Source: Acidobacteriota bacterium (GTDB taxonomy: Bacteria; Acidobacteriota; Terriglobia; Versatilivoradales; Versatilivoraceae). Taken from it: DNA of 6,062 nucleotides. The DNA is taken from positions 1-6,062 of the forward strand of contig JAPPFQ010000579.1 of NCBI GenBank assembly GCA_028875135.1, written 5' to 3'. This document shows positions 1 to 6,062 of the stretch, piece by piece. Numbering within the stretch: the stretch's first letter is position 1; every line of letters starts with the position of its first letter. The position numbers and the translations under genes were made by a program. The notes under the pieces were generated by a model. It worked only from the letters and a program-made list of their open reading frames with translations. It had not been told where the DNA came from and ran no database searches.

Positions 1-9
1 CAGAAATGG

Positions 10-36
10 GAGTCTACGAGTTCCCTCGTGAGTCTA
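10..36. repeat. Small hairpin flanked by a 7-bp direct repeat downstream of cvpA
   Basis: On the plus strand GAGTCTA occurs at 10-16 and 30-36, bracketing an ACGAG-TTCC-CTCGT hairpin (16-29). In minus-strand RNA the loop reads GGAA, a GNRA tetraloop. It lies 15-40 nt past the cvpA stop. No U-run follows, so it is not a standard intrinsic terminator; it could be a 3' RNA end stabiliser or chance. The rest of bases 1-50 shows no gene. Confidence 0.4.
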
Positions 37-50
37 AGTCCGACAGACTG

Positions 51-617
51 CTAGGCTTCCTCTTCGCCCGGCGGCTCGGATTGTTCCCGCCAGAGCCTCT
101 CCACTTCGCCGTAGCCTTCCATGAATCGATCTTTCAGGGTCCGAGGGGTGAGCAGGACCAGGACCCGGGCGCTGACCAGGAGAAAGGGAGCCAACCTGGC
201 TTCCCGGATGCTGGCCAACTGCACCGGGAAGGCGGTCAGGAGCAGAACCATAACGGTGGCGATCATCCATCCCCGAATCAGTCCGAAGGCGGCTCCCAGC
301 AGGCGATCGAACCATTGCAGGTGAGCCAGTCTCACGAACTTGTGCACGAAGAAGGAGACCAGGGCTCCTGCAATCAGACATCCGCAGAATATCGTCACAA
401 AGCCCAGGATGGCGGCAAGGTCGTGGCTGCTGGCGAACTGAAGAAAAAAACCGCTGGTCATGGGGTAGAGCCAGGAAGCCAGCACGATTCCGACCACGAC
501 CGACGCCAGGGAGAAGGCCTCCCGGGCGAATCCCTTCATGAGACTGCCCAACACCGAGACGAACACCACCGCCAGGATGACCCAGTCGAGGGAGTTGAGG
601 TCGTGGAGAGGCTCCAT
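51..617 (-). CDS. cvpA: CvpA family inner-membrane protein
   Basis: A 188-residue protein that fits the CvpA (colicin V production) family in length and layout. Hydrophobic stretches at about residues 12-29, 36-53, 68-92 and 103-130 predict four membrane helices. A charged, Glu-rich tail (about 160-188) follows and is probably cytoplasmic. Two family-typical features are visible: GFAREAFSL after helix 1 (29-37), and a D..LG.AFG..RG pattern entering helix 4 (104-116). The ATG start is well supported: AGGAGGG sits 9 nt upstream, inside the end of the PHP gene, and only 4 nt separate the two genes, so translation is probably coupled. The gene ends in TAG. CvpA proteins were named for a role in colicin V export and have been linked to envelope stress tolerance, but their biochemical activity is not settled, so no specific function can be claimed here. 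The family call is confident; the symbol is by family only. Confidence 0.9.
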   Translation of the reverse strand: MEPLHDLNSLDWVILAVVFVSVLGSLMKGFAREAFSLASVVVGIVLASWLYPMTSGFFLQFASSHDLAAILGFVTIFCGCLIAGALVSFFVHKFVRLAHLQWFDRLLGAAFGLIRGWMIATVMVLLLTAFPVQLASIREARLAPFLLVSARVLVLLTPRTLKDRFMEGYGEVERLWREQSEPPGEEEA

Positions 618-621
618 CCGG

Positions 622-1506
622 TCAGTCCCTCCTGTCCATCAGCTCTTCGATCATCTCCCTGCCGCGGGCCTTGACCGAGCCGATGCGAACGTGGGGTTTG
701 ACTCTCCCGTGAAAATCCGAGCCGGCCGTCTTCACCAGGTCCCAGCGGGCCGCCCAATCCGAGAACCGTCGAGTGGAACGGGGCTCGTGATAGGAGGAAT
801 AGACCTCCAGCCCCGCCAGCCCATGAGCGACAAAGGTCTGGAGAACACTCTCGTCGGCCTCATAGCCGGGAGCTCCCGGGTGGGCCAGCACCGGGACGCC
901 GCCTGCCCGGCGGATCAACTGCAGGGCTTCCAGGGTGCAGAGCCGCTCCATCTCGGCAAAGGCGGGCTTTCCGGGGGCAAAAAAGTCTCGATAGAAGGCA
1001 ATGACCCCTCGAGCGGCTTCCTTCCCGTGAAGATATCGGTGCAGCCTGGGGGACGCATGGGATTCGGACTTTGCCAAGAGGGTTTGAGCGATGGCCGGGC
1101 CCGTCGGTATCGGGTTGCGGGTAGCTCGGATGACCTCTTCATAGGTAATCTCGAAACCCGAGTCCCGCAAACGCTCGATCCGTGCTTTCGCCTGTTGGCG
1201 CCGTCCCTCGGCCAAGCCTTGAAGCCTTGACTGCAACTCGGCAGACCGGTAGTCGACCAAAGGGGCCAGCACGTGGAACTTGCGGGTCCGGTAATGAGTG
1301 CTGACCTCGACGTTGGGGTAGAACTCGAGGGGAAATTCCCGGGCCAGGCGCGTTCCCTCGGCGATGGCCGCCACCGTGTCGTGGTCGGAGATGCAGAGAC
1401 CGGCAAGACCGGCTTCGCAAGCCATCTCGAAAAGCCGCCGGGGAGGATGGTCAGCGTCACTGGAGTAATGCGAGTGAATGTGTAGGTCGTAGAAGCGAGC
1501 CCGCAT
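622..1506 (-). CDS. PHP-domain metal-dependent phosphoesterase (YciV/RNase AM-like)
   Basis: A 294-residue protein with the whole set of PHP (polymerase and histidinol phosphatase) metal-binding motifs: DLHIHSHYSSD (H9, H11), ISDHDT (D41, H42, D43), VEVS (E67), FHVL (H78), LAHPG (H209), a late YSSYH (H240) and SDFHG (D264, H266). Single-domain PHP proteins of this size include E. coli YciV (RNase AM) and related 3',5'-nucleoside bisphosphate phosphatases, which hydrolyse phosphate esters with a multi-metal centre; a soluble cytoplasmic hydrolase is expected. The motif that in YciV reads about TRGHFAR is here PTGPAIAQ (134-141), so the substrate may differ. The start is fixed at this ATG: an in-frame TGA lies only two codons upstream (1512-1510) and the first metal motif begins at residue 7. 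The Shine-Dalgarno is poor (GGTGAG, only 2 nt from the ATG). The gene is coupled to cvpA downstream. The family is certain; the exact substrate is not. Confidence 0.9.
   Translation of the reverse strand: MRARFYDLHIHSHYSSDADHPPRRLFEMACEAGLAGLCISDHDTVAAIAEGTRLAREFPLEFYPNVEVSTHYRTRKFHVLAPLVDYRSAELQSRLQGLAEGRRQQAKARIERLRDSGFEITYEEVIRATRNPIPTGPAIAQTLLAKSESHASPRLHRYLHGKEAARGVIAFYRDFFAPGKPAFAEMERLCTLEALQLIRRAGGVPVLAHPGAPGYEADESVLQTFVAHGLAGLEVYSSYHEPRSTRRFSDWAARWDLVKTAGSDFHGRVKPHVRIGSVKARGREMIEELMDRRD
627..633 (-). promoter_or_regulatory. Strong Shine-Dalgarno for cvpA inside the PHP gene
   Basis: On the minus strand the sequence reads AGGAGGG, followed by 9 nt and then the cvpA ATG. It lies wholly within the last codons of the upstream PHP gene, whose TGA is at 624-622. 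This fixes the cvpA start and suggests that ribosomes finishing the PHP protein reinitiate on cvpA. Confidence 0.85.
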
Positions 1507-1682
1507 TTCTCACCGAAAGTCCGCGCCATTTGGCAGTTTTCAGGGACAGTCTTCTACAATGGAGACTGAAGTTCGCCTTGAACAGGGAAGAAACCTCTTG
1601 TTCAATCCAATTTTGTGTCAAGTAAAGGGAATAGACTTCATCGGAAGGCTCCGTAGTTCTCTGCAAGGCGAACTGCCGGCAG
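1507..1682. other. AT-richer intergenic spacer between purC and the PHP gene
   Basis: A 176-bp gap without a convincing gene. By direct count, bases 1531-1630 are 43% GC, against roughly 60% in the flanking genes. It holds an 11-bp inverted repeat (separate entry), a CTGCCGGCAG palindrome (1673-1682) touching the purC stop, and an isolated minus-strand TTGACA (1621-1616) with no acceptable -10 box at normal spacing. I see no GC-rich hairpin followed by a T-run, so no intrinsic terminator for purC is supported. Readthrough from purC into the PHP gene, or an unrecognised promoter, is possible. Confidence 0.6.
1570..1674. repeat. 11-bp perfect inverted repeat bracketing 83 bp
   Basis: The plus strand reads AGTTCGCCTTG at 1570-1580 and its exact reverse complement CAAGGCGAACT at 1664-1674. 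Inside lies a smaller hairpin, CGGA-AGGC-TCCG (1642-1653). The left arm can also fold locally as GTTC-GCCTT-GAAC (1571-1583), an alternative to the long-range pairing. No target-site duplication is visible outside the arms, so a transposon-like origin is not supported. On the minus strand it would lie in the 3' untranslated RNA of purC or the 5' leader of the PHP gene. The repeat itself is certain; any function is unknown. Confidence 0.6.
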
Positions 1683-2582
1683 TCAGCTATCCAGCGTTCT
1701 GTCGGTGAGGCGCTCGAAAGCATCCATGTACTTCCGGCTGGTCGCTTCCACAACCCAGTCGGGCAGCTTGGGCGCGGGGGGCTTCTTGTTCCAGTGAATC
1801 TCTTCCAGGTAGTTCCGCACGAACTGCTTGTCGAAGGGCTGCTGGGGTTTGCCGGGCTGGTAGTCCGAAGCCGGCCAGAACCGGGAAGAGTCCGGAGTCA
1901 GGACCTCGTCGACGAGAATGATATCGCCCTGGTAGGCGCCGAACTCGAACTTGGTGTCGGCAATGATGAAGCCCTTGGAAACGGCGTAGTCCCGGGCTTT
2001 GCAGTAGATGGCCAAAGAGATGTCACGGAGCTTCTCGGCCGTGTCCTGCCCAATCAGGTCGACCATTCGTTCAAAGGAGATATTTTCGTCGTGACCGGTG
2101 GTGGCCTTGGTGGCGGGAGTAAAAAGAGGCTCCTCCAGGCGGGCCGATTCAGGCAGTCCTGACGGCAGCCGGATGCCGCACACCGACTGGGACTGCCGGT
2201 ACTCCTTCCAACCCGATCCGGCCAGGTAACCCCGGACCACGCATTCCACCGGAAAGACCTCGGCTTTCTTCACCAGCATCGATCGTCCGGCCAGCAGGTG
2301 GGCATAGGGCTGAAGATCGGCCGGGAACTCCTCGACGTCCGCCGTTACCAGGTGGTGGGGAACAATATCGCCGATGCGCTCGAACCAGAAGAGCGACATC
2401 TGAGTCAGGATACGTCCCTTGTTGGGAATGCCACTGGCCAGCACGTAGTCGAAGGCCGAAATTCTGTCGGTGGCGATGATCAGCAGGTGGTCCCCACACT
2501 CGTAGTTGTCTCGGACCTTGCCTCTGCCGACCAGGTGGTGATGGGGTAAGTTCACCTCGGTTTGCAGGCTCTCTACGGCCAT
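1683..2582 (-). CDS. purC: Phosphoribosylaminoimidazole-succinocarboxamide synthase (SAICAR synthetase)
   Basis: A 299-residue cytosolic enzyme of de novo purine synthesis. It joins CAIR and aspartate with ATP to give SAICAR, ADP and phosphate. The length matches the long form (as in yeast Ade1 or mycobacterial PurC) rather than the ~240-residue E. coli or Bacillus form. Motifs in order are GRGKVRD (19-25, nucleotide loop), ATDRISAFD (37-45), GIPNKG (51-56), signature 1 FPVECVVRGYLAGSG (110-124), TTGHDENIS (161-169), signature 2 IIADTKFEFG (206-215) and LVDEVLTPDSSRFW (223-236). All expected key residues are visible and the frame is intact. The ATG gives a normal N-terminus; the best Shine-Dalgarno, AAAGGA (2602-2597), lies 14 nt away, longer than usual. 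A near-consensus promoter lies about 100 bp upstream. No other pur genes are in the window, so purC appears to be outside a full pur operon here. Confidence 0.98.
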   Translation of the reverse strand: MAVESLQTEVNLPHHHLVGRGKVRDNYECGDHLLIIATDRISAFDYVLASGIPNKGRILTQMSLFWFERIGDIVPHHLVTADVEEFPADLQPYAHLLAGRSMLVKKAEVFPVECVVRGYLAGSGWKEYRQSQSVCGIRLPSGLPESARLEEPLFTPATKATTGHDENISFERMVDLIGQDTAEKLRDISLAIYCKARDYAVSKGFIIADTKFEFGAYQGDIILVDEVLTPDSSRFWPASDYQPGKPQQPFDKQFVRNYLEEIHWNKKPPAPKLPDWVVEATSRKYMDAFERLTDRTLDS

Positions 2583-2678
2583 AGGATTGCTCGCTGTCCT
2601 TTCGTTTGGGAACGCCGGGCGGAAGCAGGGAGGAGACCCTCGAACCTTTCGGCTTGCCCGGATTTTTCATTCAGGAGG
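2583..2678 (-). promoter_or_regulatory. purC 5' leader with several possible small stems
   Basis: If transcription begins about 6-12 nt after the -10 box, purC has a leader of roughly 90-95 nt. In order along the RNA it can be drawn as a 6-bp stem CCGGGC/GCCCGG (2661-2656 with 2620-2615) enclosing two adjacent hairpins, CGAA-AGG-UUCG (2651-2641) and AGGG-UCUCCU-CCCU (2640-2627). A hairpin CGUU-CCCA-AACG (2614-2603) follows, abutting the AAAGGA ribosome site (2602-2597). AGGA in that site (2600-2597) is also complementary to UCCU (2586-2583) just before the ATG. Such short stems are expected by chance at about this density, so the layout is only suggestive. It does not match the known purine riboswitch pattern as far as I can see. 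Confidence 0.3.
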
Positions 2679-2683
2679 GGGCC

Positions 2684-2711
2684 ATTCTAGTACATGGAGG
2701 ATGGTTGTCAA
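2684..2711 (-). promoter_or_regulatory. Sigma-70-type promoter for purC
   Basis: The minus strand reads TTGACA (2711-2706, perfect -35), a 16-bp spacer, then TAGAAT (2689-2684, five of six matches to TATAAT). It lies in the smc-purC gap, points towards purC and leaves a leader of about 90 nt. A 7-bp direct repeat lies just upstream of the -35 box. This is the best promoter in the window and suggests purC transcription does not depend on readthrough from smc. Confidence 0.7.
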
Positions 2712-2723
2712 GGCCCATGTGAG

Positions 2724-2741
2724 AACCCGTTTGAAACCCGT
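2724..2741. repeat. 7-bp direct repeat with 11-bp period upstream of the purC -35 box
   Basis: AACCCGT occurs at 2724-2730 and again at 2735-2741 on the plus strand (ACGGGTT twice on the minus strand). The 11-bp period is one helical turn, which would put both copies on the same face of the DNA. The nearer copy ends 13 bp upstream of the purC -35 hexamer, where activator sites often lie. No known regulator consensus is recognised. Confidence 0.45.
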
Positions 2742-2766
2742 AAGAAGACGGCCGGCGGCAGGAGAA

Positions 2767-5700
2767 TCAGTTCATCCGGACCGAGACCAGTTTGGACACG
2801 CCGGCCTCTTCCATGGTCACTCCGTAGAGGGCGTCAGCCGCCTCCATGGTCCGCTTGCTGTGGGTGATGAGCAGGAATTGGGTTTCCCCGCTCATGGACT
2901 TGATCTTCTGCGAGTATCGCCCCAGGTTGACGTCGTCCAGGGGAGCGTCGACTTCGTCCAGAACGCAAAAAGGGCTGGGTTGGTAACTGAAAATGGCCAG
3001 CAGAAGGGCGATGGCGGTCAAGGCCTTTTCGCCGCCGGAGAGCAGCAGCACGTTCTGCAATCGTTTCCCCGGGGGCTGGGCGACAATCTCGATCCCCGTC
3101 TCCAGCAGGTCCTGAGGGTCCAGCAATTTCATTTCGCCCCGACCCCCTCCGAACAATTCCCGGAAACTCTCCCGGAAGTTCAGGTTCACGGCGTCGAAGG
3201 CTTGCTGAAACTGTTCGCAGGAGACCTCGTCGATCTCGCGGATGGCGGCGCCGGTATCCTCAATGGAATCGAGCAGGTCCTGGCGTTGCCGGTTGAGGAA
3301 ATCGAACCGCTCCTCGCACTCCCGGAATTCCTCCAGGGCCATCATGTTTACCGGTCCCATGGATTCCAGGCGGTTCCTGAGCCGGTGGTATCGTTCCTCC
3401 GCTTTCCGAAAGGACTCGTGGCTGAATTCGCCGGCCTCCTCAACCTGCAGCGAATCCAGGGGTTCCCCCAGTTCCTGGCGGCAGGTCTCTGCCAGGTGGG
3501 AGTAGTCGGAGGAGAGTCGGGCGCGGTCGACCTCGATTTGCGTCTTCCGGTTCCTTAGATCGTCCAGTTCCAGGCGCCACCCCTGCAGTTCTTCTCCCAG
3601 TTTTGCCTGGGCCTTTCGGGACCCCTCCAACCGGCCCTCCTTGATCCCGACCTCGGCCTCCAGAGACGCGCGTTGCACGGATCGATCGAACACGGTTGCC
3701 TCCAGGTGTCGAACGGAGGTCTGTATCTCCAGGCTCTGACCGGACCACTCCTCCCGCTGGGCATTGAGCCTGGTCCCGCGTTGGAGGCAGGCTTGCAGGT
3801 TGGCTTGAACCCGTTCCAGGTCGGCCTCGGTAGCGAGCTTGCGCTCACCGCAAGCGGCCATTTCCGAGCCTGTTTGGCTGAGCTGCTGCGAATGTTGCAA
3901 CCATTCGTCCCTCAAGCGGCGCCACTCGGCCTGATTGGAGTCGATGGCCTGGTCGACCTCGGTCTTGCGTGCCTCGGCTTGTGTGATTTCCGATCCGGAT
4001 TGGAGGCGGCGCCGGCCGATTTCCGACCGCTCTTGATCCACCCTCCGGATTTCCCCGGCGAGTTCCCGCTCCCTTTGGTTGAGGCGCTCGAGCTCGCCGG
4101 CCAGGTGCTCGAGCCGGTGATCGGAGCCTACCAGCTCCTTTTCCAGTTCCTGCACCTGGCGGTTCACCCGGGTCAGCTCCTGCTCACCGGCTTGCACCGA
4201 CCGATCCAGAGCCTCGAACCGTTGCTCCAGCGACAGAACGTCCCGGCGGGACGATTCGAGCCGGCGGCCCAGCTCGCGGATCTCCCGCTTGAGGGAGAGG
4301 TGTCCGCGCTGGTCCCCACTGCCGCCGGAAATGAGCTGCCCTCGAAATACCTCACCCTGCGGCGTCAACACAGTCAACTTCGGATGGGCGCGAGCGATCT
4401 CCAGGGCCGCCTCGTAGCTGGGGGCAATGAGGCTGTGAAACAGATGGGGGAGGGCGGAGCGCAGCCTCTGGCGATGGCGGGAGGGAACACGGATGATACG
4501 ACTCATCGGAATGAGCCGTGGGTCTCGAGCCACCAGGTCCTGAATCAGCACGTCCAGGGTCTCGGCAGCCGGATCGGAGGCTCCGTCACCGGGGATCAGA
4601 AAAGTGGATCGACCGGAGCCGCTCTCGCGCAGCAGATCGATGCCTTCCCGCGCATTGGACGGAGAATCCACCAGGAAAAATTCAAGCTCCTGGCGCACAA
4701 ACTGTTCCACGGTCTTCTCGTGCTCGGTATCCACCTCCACCAGATCTGCCAGGATCCCGTGGGTGCGAAAGTCGGCGCCTCCCGACCGGTCGGCCGCCGA
4801 CAACAGCGTCCGCACCGATTCGGCGCTGTAGGCGTGATGGGCAGCCAGTTCCTTCAGAGACTGAAGCCGTTGCTCATGCGCACTGAGGTCTTCCCGCTTC
4901 TCGGCGACCTGCTGCCGGGCTCGAACCTGCTGCTCCCTTTCCCGGTCGACTTCGGTCGAGAGCGCTTTGACCTTGCCGGCCAACTCACGCAGGCGCGCTT
5001 CCTCATTGGCGTGTTGGCTGCCGGCCTTATCGCAGGCGTCGGCCAGGCTCCGGCGATCCCGGGCTGCCTGTTTGCGTTCGTTTTCCAGGCGAACGGACTG
5101 CGACCCCAGTTGCTTTTCCTGCTCCTCCAACTGGATGACGGCGCTACGAAGGGTGGTCGCTCGACTCAGTAGATCCAGTTGTTCCGACCTCAGCCGGTCT
5201 CCCGAGGTCTCCAACTCGGCCAGCTTGCACTGCCGGAGCACCTGTTCCCGATTGCGGGCGTCGTACTGCTCCTCCAGGCTGTCGAACTGCCGGGTCACCT
5301 GCTGGAGGGACTGCTGTCTTTCGCCGACCTGAGCCCGGGTTTGCTTCTCCTGCTCCGACAGCAGCTCGAGCTCGAGAGCATTTTCGCGAGACCGGACTCC
5401 CAGTTGGTCGAAGCGGTCCTTCTGATGCTGAATCGTCTGCCGGTCCCGCTGGTTTTCCATCTGCAGCCGGGACAACTGTTCGCGTTGCCCTTTCAATTCG
5501 GTCTCGGCCTCGAAGTGGGCGTCGTTTTCCCGGCGAAAACGGGTCTCCTGCTTCTGGATGAAGCCCTGTTTCCGTTCCACCCGGTCCTGGAATTGCTCGA
5601 ATTGTTCCGACACCTGGCTCAGTTGGGCTTTCAGGTGGCGGCCGCGGGCGGAGAAGAGGCTCCTGGAGAGGTCCCGGGCTTCTTGACTGAGCTCCCGGTA

Positions 5701-6062
5701 GCGTTGCGCTTTACCGGACTGGCGCTTGAGGGTGTCGAGCTGGCGGGAAACTTCCTCGGTGATATCGTTGACACGGAGCAGGTTCTGTCTGGCCTGTTCC
5801 AGTTTCGAGGCAGCCAGCTTGCGCTTGACCTTGAACTTGGTGACGCCTGCCGCCTCCTCGATGATGGCCCGTCGATCCGACGGTTTGGAGCTCAGGATCA
5901 GTCCTACCCGGTCCTGCTCTATCAGCGCATAGGAATCGGGCCCCAGTCCGGTTCCCAGGAAAATCTCCTGAACGTCCCGCAGTCGGACCTTCCTTCCGTT
6001 GAGGAGGTACTCGCTGGCTCCCGAGCGAAAGAGGCGCCGGGACACCACCAACTCTCCCGGTT
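2767..6062 (-). CDS. smc: Chromosome segregation protein SMC (5' end outside the window)
   Basis: The structural-maintenance-of-chromosomes ATPase, which as a dimer with ScpA and ScpB loads on DNA, extrudes loops and organises the nucleoid for segregation. About 1,097 residues are visible. The frame stays open to the window edge, reading ..PGE-L-VVSRRLFRSG; the TTG at 6051 is an internal Leu codon, not the start. Counting from that codon: EYLLNG (14-19), Q-loop ALIEQDRV (Q46), LSSKPSDRRAIIEEAAG (53-69), first coiled coil about 75-405, hinge about 425-580 ending in LISGGSGD, second coiled coil about 585-945, ABC signature LLLSGGEKAL (1002-1011), Walker B FCVLDEVDAPLDD (1028-1040; D1032, E1033), H-loop ITHSKRTM (H1064), and the usual C-terminus GVTMEEAGVSKLVSVRMN. 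The Walker A loop must lie upstream of the window. The C-terminal ATPase half is intact and there is no frameshift. ScpA and ScpB are not in the window. Confidence 0.98.
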   Translation of the reverse strand, partial: PGELVVSRRLFRSGASEYLLNGRKVRLRDVQEIFLGTGLGPDSYALIEQDRVGLILSSKPSDRRAIIEEAAGVTKFKVKRKLAASKLEQARQNLLRVNDITEEVSRQLDTLKRQSGKAQRYRELSQEARDLSRSLFSARGRHLKAQLSQVSEQFEQFQDRVERKQGFIQKQETRFRRENDAHFEAETELKGQREQLSRLQMENQRDRQTIQHQKDRFDQLGVRSRENALELELLSEQEKQTRAQVGERQQSLQQVTRQFDSLEEQYDARNREQVLRQCKLAELETSGDRLRSEQLDLLSRATTLRSAVIQLEEQEKQLGSQSVRLENERKQAARDRRSLADACDKAGSQHANEEARLRELAGKVKALSTEVDREREQQVRARQQVAEKREDLSAHEQRLQSLKELAAHHAYSAESVRTLLSAADRSGGADFRTHGILADLVEVDTEHEKTVEQFVRQELEFFLVDSPSNAREGIDLLRESGSGRSTFLIPGDGASDPAAETLDVLIQDLVARDPRLIPMSRIIRVPSRHRQRLRSALPHLFHSLIAPSYEAALEIARAHPKLTVLTPQGEVFRGQLISGGSGDQRGHLSLKREIRELGRRLESSRRDVLSLEQRFEALDRSVQAGEQELTRVNRQVQELEKELVGSDHRLEHLAGELERLNQRERELAGEIRRVDQERSEIGRRRLQSGSEITQAEARKTEVDQAIDSNQAEWRRLRDEWLQHSQQLSQTGSEMAACGERKLATEADLERVQANLQACLQRGTRLNAQREEWSGQSLEIQTSVRHLEATVFDRSVQRASLEAEVGIKEGRLEGSRKAQAKLGEELQGWRLELDDLRNRKTQIEVDRARLSSDYSHLAETCRQELGEPLDSLQVEEAGEFSHESFRKAEERYHRLRNRLESMGPVNMMALEEFRECEERFDFLNRQRQDLLDSIEDTGAAIREIDEVSCEQFQQAFDAVNLNFRESFRELFGGGRGEMKLLDPQDLLETGIEIVAQPPGKRLQNVLLLSGGEKALTAIALLLAIFSYQPSPFCVLDEVDAPLDDVNLGRYSQKIKSMSGETQFLLITHSKRTMEAADALYGVTMEEAGVSKLVSVRMN

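Noticed and set aside
6..1230. Long plus-strand open frames opposite cvpA and the PHP gene
   Set aside because: Both minus-strand genes have clear family motifs, a good ribosome site for cvpA and tight coupling; the plus-strand translations are low-complexity, hydrophilic shadows.
1571..1583. GTTC-N5-GAAC as a LexA-like operator
   Set aside because: Neither the Bacillus-type box (CGAAC...GTTCG) nor the alphaproteobacterial direct repeat (GTTC-N7-GTTC) is matched, and the neighbouring genes are not SOS genes.
1593..1621. TTGACA on the minus strand in the purC-PHP spacer as a promoter for the PHP gene
   Set aside because: At spacings of 15-19 bp the -10 candidates (for example AGAGGT and GAGGTT) are poor matches, so only a -35-like hexamer is present.
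1457..1753. A minus-strand 98-codon frame spanning the purC-PHP spacer
   Set aside because: It overlaps the end of purC and the start of the PHP gene in another frame, has no ribosome site and shows no family resemblance.
2149..2670. A minus-strand 173-codon frame starting (MKNPGKPKG...) right after the purC promoter
   Set aside because: The ATG falls close to the predicted transcript start, which raised the idea of a leader peptide, but it has no Shine-Dalgarno and continues out of frame through most of the first half of purC with low-complexity sequence.
2587..3558. A 323-codon plus-strand open frame across the purC leader and the smc 3' end
   Set aside because: It is antisense to the SMC ATPase motifs and to the purC promoter, and resembles no family. 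It is long only because of the codon bias of the opposite strand.
3673..5172. A 499-codon open frame on the plus strand, opposite the SMC coiled coil
   Set aside because: It lies wholly antisense to an unmistakable smc gene. Its Leu/Gly/Pro-rich translation is what the reverse complement of Glu/Gln/Arg/Leu-rich coiled-coil codons gives in GC-rich DNA, and it shows no recognisable domain.

Overview
The window carries four protein-coding genes. All lie on the minus strand, so transcription runs from high to low coordinates, in the order smc (5' end cut by the window edge) -> purC -> PHP-domain hydrolase -> cvpA. All four are ordinary chromosomal genes. I see no mobile element, CRISPR array, rRNA, tRNA, toxin-antitoxin pair or defence locus.

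The organism is a bacterium with roughly 60% GC coding DNA. The SMC protein has an IEQ-type Q-loop followed by LSSKP.DRRAIIEEAAGVTKFK and a GTGLGPDSYALIEQ stretch, and PurC is the long (~300 residue) form. As far as I can recall, this combination fits Acidobacteriota or a nearby lineage. That placement is an inference from recalled sequence style, not from a search.

Region by region: bases 2767-6062 encode the chromosome-organising ATPase SMC, lacking only its first ~100 or so residues, including the Walker A loop. Bases 2583-2766 are a gap with a near-consensus sigma-70 promoter reading towards purC, a helically phased direct repeat just upstream of it, and a leader of about 90 nt that can be drawn as several small hairpins. 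Bases 1683-2582 are purC (SAICAR synthetase, de novo purine synthesis). Bases 1507-1682 are a more AT-rich gap containing an 11-bp inverted repeat and no convincing gene. Bases 622-1506 encode a PHP-family metallophosphoesterase. It is separated by only 4 nt from cvpA (51-617), a four-helix membrane protein whose Shine-Dalgarno lies inside the end of the PHP gene, so these two are very likely co-translated. Bases 1-50 are the start of the next spacer and hold a small hairpin flanked by a 7-bp direct repeat.

The genes do not form one pathway. SMC acts in chromosome segregation, PurC in purine synthesis, the PHP protein probably in nucleotide or RNA-fragment phosphate turnover, and CvpA in the inner membrane. 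The purC promoter suggests purC starts its own transcript, which may read on into PHP-cvpA. I did not find a previously undescribed system. The observations worth a second look are regulatory (the purC promoter and leader, and the inverted repeat after purC) plus a variant motif in the PHP enzyme.
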